From Stemphylium vesicarium (taxonomy: Eukaryota > Ascomycota > Dothideomycetes > Pleosporales > Pleosporaceae), in contig QXCR01000003.1 in assembly GCA_004380135.1 (NCBI GenBank), positions 124,001 through 188,000 on the forward strand: 64,000 nt of DNA, in the 5' to 3' direction. The position numbers and the translations under genes are program-made. This document shows positions 56,523 through 64,000 of the stretch, piece by piece. Positions within the stretch are counted from its first letter, which is position 1; each line of letters begins with the position of its first letter. The notes beneath the pieces were generated by a model. That model did no database searches. It was not told where the DNA came from and saw only the letters and a program-made list of their open reading frames with translations.

Positions 56523-57487
56523 ATGCGTTTCACAACGCTCATATCCGCCGCGGCGCTCGCATTCTCAACCCTCGCAACCCCCATATATGGAACCAACGGG
56601 ACAAACACGACCTACATCGGCCCAGAAAACGGGCACCTCGTGATCGTCGGCGGTAACCTACAAAGCGAAGCCATCTACCAGCGCATCATATCTCTCGCCG
56701 GCGGCCCCAACGCCTCCATCGTTGTCATCCCCACAGCCGGCGGTGACGCGACCTATGACCAAAACTTCACCACAGCAGTAGCATTCCGCGAGTTCGGCGC
56801 GACCAACGTAACAGTCTTGCATACGTACGACCCTACCGTTGCGGATACCGATGAATTCATTGCGCCGCTGCTGTCAGCCACAGGCGTATTCTTCGCCGGG
56901 GGCAGGCAATGGAGACTTGTTGATGCGTACGCCGGTACCAAGACCGAAGCCGCGTTCCAGTCTGTCCTAGATGCCGGAGGTGTAATTGGTGGATCGAGTG
57001 CTGGTGCGAGTATCATTGGTAGTTTTCTTGCGCGCGGCGACACAAGGAACAACACTATTATGATCGGTACGTCACCCATCTTACCCTCCCCCGATGCCGA
57101 AATGCAAAATACAAGCTTACATATTTTGTCACAGGCGACCACACAGTCGGCTTCGGCTATCTGAAGAACTCAGCTATCGACCAGCACGTTCTTGTGCGCA
57201 ACAGGCACTTTGACATGTTTGAGATTACGAATGCGTACCCGGAGTTGCTGGGGCTGGCGATCGATGAAGATACAGCACTGGTTGTAAATAAAAATGAGAT
57301 GGAGGTTGTTGGGAGTACGTATGCACTCGTTTATGATGGCGGGTTTTGGTCGAGAGAGGGGAGCTGGGAGAGGCCGCTGCCGCCGGCTAATGCGAGGTTC
57401 TACTTTTTGAGAGAGGGGGATCGGTATGATCTTGCTGCTAAACAGGTTGTTGAGGCTGAAGAAGCGGGGGAGGGGAATGATGAGTAA
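56523..57487 (+). CDS. secreted peptidase S51 family, cyanophycinase-like
   Basis: Two exons (56523-57066, 57135-57487) over a 68-bp intron encode 298 residues. A signal peptide (RFTTLISAAALAFSTLATP) is followed by GHLVIVGGNLQSEAIYQRI, IVVIPTAGG, GVFFAGGRQWRLVDA and the nucleophile elbow GGSSAGAS with S159. The second exon supplies the GDHTVGFGYLKNSAIDQHV block, a core signature of cyanophycinase and Asp-dipeptidase relatives. Several NxT/S sites fit passage through the secretory pathway. Fungi are not known to make cyanophycin, so a role on Asp-containing or isopeptide substrates, or on external bacterial polymer, is possible. Catalytic residues look intact. Confidence 0.9.
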
Positions 57488-57720
57488 AGTGTGGTCTGTA
57501 GACATTGGCCATGCAATCATTCTTCACTTCTTTGCTGGCGGACTGTAGCAGAATAATATGTGCGCGAAACAGATGGAGGCTTCACTACTTCTCTTGCGAG
57601 ATGTATGCCCAATGGTCTCGGTAAGGCTTGCTATTATATGAAGAGAATTACATTGAGGTTTACTCTCCATGCTAGTGGGGTGAGCAGTGTATTAGGTGAT
57701 TGACCGAGTTGACTCTCTCT

Positions 57721-58797
57721 TCATATCGCACAGACATTTCTATGCCCATGGACGTGATCGAATGCTCTCAGCAGACCAAACAAATGCGCGATGCCAGCAC
57801 AGACAACCAAGCAATGCATAATCTGATGGCTCGGACCCCAGACATCAAATCGGTATAGATACCATTTTTCCGGGATCTGTATATGGTCAGTTTCACCGTT
57901 CCGTTTTTGAGCATGAATTGATCCTTGGGTTGATCAGCTTACTCTCATAGCATACAACGCGCCATCGGTAAAATTGAACGTCGTCACCAACGCCATCCAA
58001 TCCGAACTCATCCTCCACATCTGCGTTTCCCAGCCAAACTTCAACACGCCATGCACAATGGGAATGATGAATGAGATACCAAGGCCGGCATACATAGCCG
58101 CGCGATACGGGCGGTATTTTGGGCGGCGGAAAGCTGGGTGAAGCGTTGCGTAGAGACAGCCTCCTGTTAAGACTGATACAAGAGTGTAGTATGTTGTTTG
58201 TAGTTGCGGTGCACAATAGAAGCCATAGTAGACACACGGGATAGTGGAGCCCCACATTAATATCACGATTCCGAGCTAGAAGAGTCAGTGGATCGATGGG
58301 AAGGCGGGAAGTTGTTTCTTACATAGTCTAGCTGGTTACCAAAGACGTGGATGCTTTCGCTGTGGTTGTTGACGACGCGGAAACTGCGTTGCATGCTACT
58401 TTTTGGGAGCCTGGGAAAAAGAAAGCGGAGTGACGTACGTTGCAGACAACGCAAAGCATATTGCGACACCGAAGAAGAAGGTTGAGAATACGACAACGTC
58501 CGCTGCAGTTGCCGTGCCCTACCTTGGTTGCAAGGAATGATACACAGGTATAGGCAGAGCAAAGAATAACACTGATCCTAGGAGGTGCAAGAATATGTTT
58601 ACTAACAATAGGTCAGTTCGCTCGTTGTAGGCACTGCGTATGGCCTTACCTGTTTCGTTGTGGACACCGAGAATGCTTCTCAAGGACTGTTCGTAGGATG
58701 CAGATACTGCTCTGCATTCAGTACCGTTTAGAAGACTTCCCTACCATGACGAGCTTGGGAACGTTACCTGTACCCAGAAAGAATGTACTCATTGTCT
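57721..58797 (-). pseudogene. PAQR/Izh (hemolysin-III-type receptor) gene, broken
   Basis: Exons read NEYILSGYR, then SLRSILGVHNETVNIFLHLLGSVLFFALP, then VVVFSTFFFGVAICFALSAT, then FRVVNNHSESIHVFGNQLDY, LGIVILMWGSTIPCVYYGFYC, and finally WYLYRFDVWGPSHQIMHCLVVCAGIAHLFGLLRAF. This is a seven-helix PAQR protein related to yeast Izh and adiponectin receptors. An in-frame TAG at 58519-58521 follows YHSLQPR, where relatives continue without a gap, and no usable intron removes it. The His of the first metal motif (SATFH) is replaced by Arg, and the first exon with the start codon is not found. The gene is therefore probably dead. Intact members affect zinc and sterol homeostasis. Confidence 0.75.
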
Positions 58798-58876
58798 CTA
58801 ACCCTACGTTACCGAACTCGTCCAATCGCATGCTCTAGACTGGCCAAACAATGGTTTACTCCGTCGCACCCAATCT

Positions 58877-59302
58877 TTGATCATGGGGATGGTATTGTGG
58901 GGAGCTCCGACCGCCTATGGTGCTATACACGTTGCAGCCTGGAACTACTTCTTTCCTATTGAGCTAGAGCAGCTCTTCTGGCGATTGAGTTCCATATGGG
59001 TAACTTTCTGTGCCGCGTTTTGGCTGGTCACCAATCTCTTGGCTTATGTTTTCCCGTTCATTGACAGGATCTGAGTTGCTTACAATAAACGGTCGCTCGG
59101 CTGGCTTGGCACTGTTGTCATTACGCTTTTATGTATACTTTGTGGCATAAGTTATATCGTGAGTCGGGCATACATTGTAGTTGAAGCTTTTGTGAGCATC
59201 AGGAACGTCCCAAAAGGCGTGTATGAGACGCCGGCGTGGTCGCAGGTCTTTCCCCCATCTATAGAGCCCACTTTCACTTTTATTTTATGCAGTTGTTTCT
59301 GA
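58877..59302 (+). pseudogene. 3' relic of a fungal multi-spanning membrane protein
   Basis: The frame reads VLWGAPTAYGAIHVAAWNYFFPIELEQLFWRLSSI and a membrane helix, stops at TGA 59072-59074, and continues in the same frame with another helix and YIVSRAYIVVEAFVSIRNVPKGVYETPAW to TGA 59300-59302. The paired blocks AAWNYFFP and VVEAFVSIRNVPKGVY are the conserved end of a large family of uncharacterised fungal transmembrane proteins. The 5' part is missing; less than 100 bp upstream lies the broken PAQR gene on the other strand. One nonsense change plus loss of the 5' half makes it a relic. Confidence 0.7.
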
Positions 59303-59372
59303 AACCAGTTAATACATGCATTTTCATGATAAGAAAGCCTTTATTCGTAGGGTGAAGAAGTTGTTCCATCCA

Positions 59373-60110
59373 TTACCAAAGGGTGAATTCCTCCCTTGGG
59401 CTCTCATCCAAGATCCCTCTAAGAGCACCTTGGGCCTCAACGCCTTCATCGAAAAGCTGCTGCATCGCATCATTCGGTAGCCGTTTAGACCGCATGTAGT
59501 TCAGCGCGCGTATGCTGCAGATTCGGGTGCCGGGCGATTCTTCGGTAGGTCGAGGTAATTCATATTCCGCTATTACCATTAGACCCGCGCGCTTCCAGCG
59601 GCCTCAAAATGCTCTGTCCCTCGCCATGAGCAGGCATGCCTAGGCCTCCTTTGGGTGTATCCAATCGCACGGGACGTGATATCGGGGCTTGGAGATGTCG
59701 TACGGAAACGTCGGCCATGTATATTGTGTTATGAGGAGAGCCTTGGCTTTCAATTGATGCATATCAGGATTGAGAAAGTGGTAGTTCAAATCGAGGAGGG
59801 AACAGATTGTTTGATCGAGTTGACACTGGGTGCCGTCTTTGTTTTCGAAAGAGACGCCGTATTCGTCCTGTGGGCTAATTTTCCGGATGAAGATTGATGC
59901 AGCTTTCGCATGAAGCCGAAGACAAGCGTGGTCTATCTCTCCGTAAATGTCCTTACCACTTGGCTTGGCCACTGCTTCGATTACTTCCGCTAGGTTTTGC
60001 CCAGCAGGGAGAAGATCTATCCGTCGATTGGAGATTGTGGACACTAAAGACCAGGTCGGTGCAATCCACTGCTCTTCAGATGGCTTGTTGGGCTTTGCGG
60101 CTGCTGACAA
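59373..60110 (-). pseudogene. HET-protein C-terminal relic with two nonsense codons
   Basis: One frame reads WIAPTWSLVSTISNRRIDLLP (the APSWSWAS-like block after the HET domain) to CDWIHPKEA, then TAG at 59640-59642, ACLLMARDRAF, TGA, GRWKRAGLMVIAEYEL, ending at 59373. ACLLMARDRAF and GRWKRAGLMVI together resemble the C-terminal block of HET proteins, so both stops interrupt one ancient frame. The HET domain itself is absent upstream, replaced by a simple repeat at 60211. No start codon is assigned. Confidence 0.7.
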
Positions 60111-60856
60111 GTTTAGGGGATCATCCGGGGGTATCGCCGTAATCGATGACTGTGGAGAAGTGGTGGATTCTGTCAGCCATGGCCCTCAGGTATTCTGCCC
60201 GAGGTGCGATTCACCTCACCTCACCTCACCTCACTCTCGCGCTAGTTCCATAGAGGCTTAGCGCGTGACTTCATGTATATAGACTCTCACTCTCGTAGCA
60301 CTAATACATCACGATTCTCCCATTTTTCCTAGTGCTACTAACAGATTCCATCATGATCTAGATAATTTCGCGGTTTCTTCATTCATAAAAACTGAGGCTA
60401 GCGGAAAACCCTCTAACGGACGTATCTGATTAAGAAAGAATGGGAAAAGGGCGCATCGCCTTTGACGTCCTGAAGCCTTCAGCCCCGCATCCTGGGAGGC
60501 CTGACGCGGATCATCGGCCAGTGGCCGATGACAAGGTACACTCCGCGGGTACATGTTAATCATCACAGGTTGTCTGACAAAGAAGCCACAATATGATTAA
60601 TCGTGGTCGCGAGGATAGGGTGATAGAGCCCAATGATTAGTTTAGGGGTTGCGGCCGCTACGCTCGAATGTGCCTCGGCATCTTTCGGCTCAACGTAGAA
60701 AGAGCGGAGCACATTGAACGGGCGATAACAACCACAACAAGCCTGCTTTTCTTTTTCCGCACTAATAGAGGAGTCTTTGTTCTCAATACGCAGTCCAATC
60801 TTTGTTCCGGCTCCGCACTTTCGCATCAGAACTAGATTGCAAAGTATTACGTCACC
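60111..60856. other. intergenic, promoter of the ABM gene
   Basis: This contains the CTCAC-type microsatellite (60211-60234) and the upstream region of the ABM gene. Short minus frames at 60351-61015 have no family motif. Confidence 0.4.
60211..60234 (+). repeat. TCACC microsatellite
   Basis: Four perfect TCACC units and one partial TCAC form a 24-bp simple repeat directly upstream of where the HET relic loses recognisable sequence. Confidence 0.85.
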
Positions 60857-61300
60857 ATGTCTTCTCCCTTCGATGTTGTCGCGATCATCACGCCCAAGGC
60901 CGGCAAAGCAGACAGAGTACGCCCCAACACCCAAATGAACCCATTTTGAATTCCCATCTGACCCGCAACAGGTCGAAGAGCTTCTCATCGAAGCAGCCAA
61001 GAGCGTAAAAGCCAATGAGCCCGGAACTCTACGCTACCACTTGCAGCGCGTAAAGGGTGACAAACCTAGCTTCATCATGCTAGAGACGTACGTATTATCA
61101 AGTAGCAGATTGGACTTGACGTGCGCTAAATATTGATGCTGACGACACGTAGCTATGCGAACAAAGCCGCTCTAGAGACCCATGCTAAGAGCGAGGACTT
61201 CAAGAAAATGGGCAAATTGATGAAGACAGAGGATCTCCTTGCTGAACCAACCAAGGTGATGTTTACCAAAGAAGTCGGCGGGTATGCTAGCAAATTGTAA
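60857..61300 (+). CDS. antibiotic biosynthesis monooxygenase (ABM) domain protein
   Basis: Three exons (60857-60916, 60972-61087, 61153-61300) encode 107 residues, the standard size of a single ABM ferredoxin-like domain. The protein reads MSSPFDVVAIITPKAGKADRVEELL, PGTLRYHLQRVKGDKPSFIMLETYANKAALETHAKSEDFKK and ends VMFTKEVGGYASKL. The LETYANKAALETHAKSEDFK block, with the conserved His, is typical. Family members dimerise and include small cofactor-free oxygenases of quinoid substrates as well as proteins of unknown role. It is intact although both neighbours are decayed. Confidence 0.9.
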
Positions 61301-61557
61301 AGAATATTAGTTTACCACGAGTTTTGCTGAATTACACATCTACTCTACTCGACTTACAGCTCATTAGGTTGCTAGCATTTGCGAATCATATAATGAGGGA
61401 TGTCGTCGAATACGTCAGTACCGTAAGCAATCATGGGACCGCGCCAGCCGTGCAAGTGTCCAGTACAGACATTGTGCACCTTCTGAACAGCTTTATTTGG
61501 CTTTGACCCATCAATTGAGAATCCATCTCGGTACTGAATGAAAAGGGAATATGAAAG

Positions 61558-61944
61558 TTAGCGACCAAGAGCATAGTTGTGACGGATCATCGTTCTGTCC
61601 TTGATGATACCCTCCTTGCCTTCTTCCTCCTCTTTATTGATTGCAAAAAGTAAACCCGGGCGCATGATTAGCGAAGGACTTAAGAGCTCATCTTCCTGCG
61701 TAGTCTCAGTCTTGAGCCAGATGAAGCGAGGCGCTCCTTCTTCCGGATGGAAGTACATAGCGCGCGTGTAATTTTCGTCGGGGCTCTCGGGCTCGGGGCG
61801 ATCTTTGAAGTCTCTCAGCGTCTTGCAGAGTAGCTTGTGCATCGATCAAGCTTTCCTCTGACATTCTTTAGAACAGTACCAGCCGGAGCTGCAGCCGGCG
61901 CAGCGCTGTCCGCCTTCGTTGTTGCACTCGTCACAAAGCGCCAT
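61558..61944 (-). pseudogene. MYND zinc-finger protein gene with in-frame TGA
   Basis: From ATG 61944 the frame gives a MYND-like finger (MALCDECNNEGGQRCAGCSSGWYCSKECQRKA). It then meets TGA, and after one codon resumes MHKLLCKTLRDFKDRPEPESPDENYTRAMYF to a natural end HNYALGR. In MYND proteins ECQ..W..HKLLCK is continuous, so the TGA most likely replaces the conserved Trp codon TGG. The last finger ligands (HKLLC) lie after the stop, so the truncated peptide would not fold. MYND fingers mediate protein-protein contacts. A sequencing error at this base is the main alternative. Confidence 0.7.
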
Positions 61945-62186
61945 ACTTGTTGAATATTCTCCTGCTATCAGTACCGGTGTCAGTGTCGGGTTAAGGACAA
62001 GTCAAAGGTTGAAAATGTGAGATAGCAAAGCACTCTTTTCTGGCAAGACAAACGGACGTGGAGATCCAAGCGCACGCTAGTGAGCAAAAGTGAAGGTGAA
62101 GGTGAAGACTAGAAACCCAACAGCATAGGTAAAGAATATCTCATATCAATTCATCAGACACAGCACTTGAACACCATGCTTACACC

Positions 62187-64000
62187 CTACAAAACCCCCT
62201 GCGTACTTCCATACCCTCCAACCCAATAGTCCTCATAGTACTTCACACCCTTCCCAGTCCTGTTCGCAGGCGGCTGCGGCCACTCACTCAACATAGCATG
62301 ATCGCCCGTCAAAGTGAAGTTGGCCATAGCCAGCGGGTGGTTGTCGATCATTAAACTGTAGTCACCGGGGTACAAAACCTTGTTACCCATCTCGTCGACA
62401 CGTGCCAGAGAAGCAAGAGTAAGGTTCAGGGTAGCAATATCCGATGCGCCACCAGCAATACCAAAGAGGCGCTTGTATGAGACCAGCGACTTCTTGGGGT
62501 AAGGCGCGGGACCAAAGGTACCGCCGATGTAACCAAGGGTGACGTAGTCGGACGTAGTTTGGCCATCGTTGCTGACGCTGACATCGACGGAGGCGAAGGG
62601 GCAGCGCTCGAGGAAGCCACCGGTGCTGTTGCAGCCGTGCATGAGGGCGGAGATGGAGTAGCTGTCTTGCATCTGCGTCTGAATTTGTGCGGAGAAGTTG
62701 GTGTAGTGGAGACCGTGACCGAATTCGTAGACAGCGCTGCCGTTGTACCACTTGTAGGTGCGGCCAGGGTTGTGCTCGCCAGGGCGCATGGACATGTCGG
62801 TCATGGGGACCTCGGCGACGTACTTGGATGGGTACTGGGTCTGGGGGAGACGACCGGCAGGAGCAACCTTTCCGGTGACGATGTCGATGATTGCAGAGCC
62901 GCCGTCCTGACCGGGGTAGCCGGCCCAAAGGATAGCAGAAATGTTGGGGTTGTTGACAAGGGGGGATGAATCCATCTGGCCTCCTCCAGTAACGACGACG
63001 ATAACGGGCTTTCCGGTGTCGGAGAGCTGACCGATGACGTCGAGTTGAGCACCAGTCCAAGTCAACCAGTCTCGGTCTTGGTCCTCGGCTTCTACACCGT
63101 TGTCCATGCCTCCGACGTACATGAGAACGTCACTAGTGGCAATGGCACCAGAAAGGACGGACCAGCTATTTGTCGTCGGGTCGCCCTGGCCGCCGGGGTT
63201 TCCACCAGCATAGTTGACAGTCACATCTAGCTGCTCGAGCGCGTATAGGGGGCTGTGGAGGAAAGTAGGGACTCCGGCATAGTTTCCAAGAAGCTGGTCA
63301 GTGGCGTTGGCCCAGTCACCAAATAGTCCGATGGACATGGAGTCGAGTGATAGAGGAAGAGTTCCGTCATTCTTCAGAAGAACGATTCCCTCGCCAGCAG
63401 CCTTGCGCGCAAGTGCTTGCGAAGCGTTGGTAGCAACAGCATCAAAACCGAGTTGGCGGTAGGGCTGGTTTTCGGCTGAGTCGAAGTAGCCCAGACGGAC
63501 CAGCGAAGAGTATTGACGGATGAGAGCTTGGTCAAGAGCAGTCTCGTTGGTCAAGCCCTTCTGGAAAGCCGCGGGCAGATGCTCTTGCATGTAGGTTCCA
63601 CAATCAAGATCAGTGCCTGCGTTGAGCGAGTCGGCAGCGGCACCTTCGCGAGAATCAGACCATTGGTGAGGCAGGTAGACGTTCTGGATAGAGTCGCAGT
63701 CAGAGGTAACCCACTGCTCCTCGTTGTTCCAGCCCCAGTGCTCGCGGAGAATGGTTTGCAGCATGTAAGGGTCGGCGCAAGTTGGCACACCGTTCAGAGC
63801 GTTGTAAGAGCACATGATCGCACCAACGTTGGCCTGAACGCAAGCCTGGAATGGAACGAGGTAGTACTCGACAAGATCTTGCTGAGAGATCTGTACATCA
63901 TTCTGGTAGCGGAGGTTGCCGTTCCAGTCTTCGATATCGTAACCGGCGTAGTGCTTGCAAGTAGCAACGACACGCTTGTAAGGATCAGATGCGTCACCCT
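62187..64000 (-). CDS. GH3 beta-xylosidase, partial (5' end beyond the window)
   Basis: The frame runs to the right edge, giving about 604 residues of the C-terminal part; family members have about 750-800. Seen are CKHYAGYDIEDWNGNLRYQ, IMCSYNALNGVPTCADPYML, the nucleophile Asp in WVTSDCDSIQNVY, the link to the second domain (GEGIVLLKNDGTLPL), AEDQDRDWLTWTGAQLDVI, and the fibronectin-III-like end. The SDCD nucleophile context and YNGSAVYEFGHGLHYT are typical of fungal secreted beta-xylosidases that release xylose from xylooligosaccharides. Several NxT/S glycosylation sites fit secretion. The signal peptide lies outside the window. Codon use is strongly C/G-ending. Confidence 0.93.
   Translation of the reverse strand, partial: GDASDPYKRVVATCKHYAGYDIEDWNGNLRYQNDVQISQQDLVEYYLVPFQACVQANVGAIMCSYNALNGVPTCADPYMLQTILREHWGWNNEEQWVTSDCDSIQNVYLPHQWSDSREGAAADSLNAGTDLDCGTYMQEHLPAAFQKGLTNETALDQALIRQYSSLVRLGYFDSAENQPYRQLGFDAVATNASQALARKAAGEGIVLLKNDGTLPLSLDSMSIGLFGDWANATDQLLGNYAGVPTFLHSPLYALEQLDVTVNYAGGNPGGQGDPTTNSWSVLSGAIATSDVLMYVGGMDNGVEAEDQDRDWLTWTGAQLDVIGQLSDTGKPVIVVVTGGGQMDSSPLVNNPNISAILWAGYPGQDGGSAIIDIVTGKVAPAGRLPQTQYPSKYVAEVPMTDMSMRPGEHNPGRTYKWYNGSAVYEFGHGLHYTNFSAQIQTQMQDSYSISALMHGCNSTGGFLERCPFASVDVSVSNDGQTTSDYVTLGYIGGTFGPAPYPKKSLVSYKRLFGIAGGASDIATLNLTLASLARVDEMGNKVLYPGDYSLMIDNHPLAMANFTLTGDHAMLSEWPQPPANRTGKGVKYYEDYWVGGYGSTQGVL

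Noticed and set aside
8577..61944. Programmed stop-codon readthrough as explanation for the many in-frame stops
   Set aside because: Stops are of all three kinds, contexts vary, and several genes also have frameshifts or missing exons; decay is simpler.

Overview
The window is nuclear DNA of a filamentous ascomycete, most likely a dothideomycete of the order Pleosporales. Genes carry short introns (45-112 bp, GT..AG, CTAAC-type branch points) and lie on both strands. The gene families are typical of these fungi: CFEM-PTH11 receptor, HET and F-box genes, pirin, Zn2Cys6 factor, P450 with terpene cyclase, GH3 beta-xylosidase. Exons were joined by hand; wherever exon coordinates are given, the summed length is a whole number of codons.

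Layout. 1-3.98 kb: no gene recognised. 4-5.5 kb: CFEM/PTH11 receptor. 6.5-7.6 kb: cinnamyl-alcohol-type alcohol dehydrogenase. 8.6-9.4 kb: decayed SET gene. 10.2-11.1 kb: odd short-chain dehydrogenase. 12-16.3 kb: three minus-strand genes in a row, namely a 2-oxoglutarate dioxygenase, a XanA-type xanthine dioxygenase with a perfect UaY-type site upstream, and a pirin. 17.2-20.5 kb: kinase-like phosphotransferase and a C-terminally anchored membrane protein. 20.9-24.3 kb: decayed HET gene carrying a hAT-like MITE, an unidentified broken ORF and a decayed F-box gene. 24.7-31.2 kb: Dus2, an MDR oxidoreductase, a C2H2/Zn2Cys6 hybrid transcription factor and a GFA-domain gene. 31.3-32.6 kb: decayed F-box gene. 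33-40.9 kb: conserved genes (MDR reductase, RNA polymerase III subunit Rpc25, NUFIP1/Rsa1-like protein, small cupin, phospholipase C). 40.9-44.6 kb: gene-poor. 44.7-52.5 kb: small Cys-rich protein, coiled-coil protein, a divergent terpene cyclase/P450 pair, and a complex I subunit. 54.6-57.5 kb: GT34 glycosyltransferase and a secreted S51 peptidase. 57.7-62 kb: four decayed genes (PAQR, membrane protein, HET tail, MYND) around one intact ABM monooxygenase. 62.2 kb to the end: partial GH3 beta-xylosidase.

Functional links. Three stand out. (1) The terpene cyclase and P450 share a 652-bp divergent promoter between housekeeping genes and look like a minimal terpenoid cluster. (2) The xanthine dioxygenase promoter has TCGG-N6-CCGA plus a GATA site, as expected for purine and nitrogen control. 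(3) A repeated 12-bp motif, CGGTATCCCACC and close variants, lies upstream of the MDR gene, the hybrid factor and the GFA gene, suggesting a small local regulon. About eight broken genes lie among intact ones, mostly in families that turn over fast in fungi (HET, F-box, SET, MYND).
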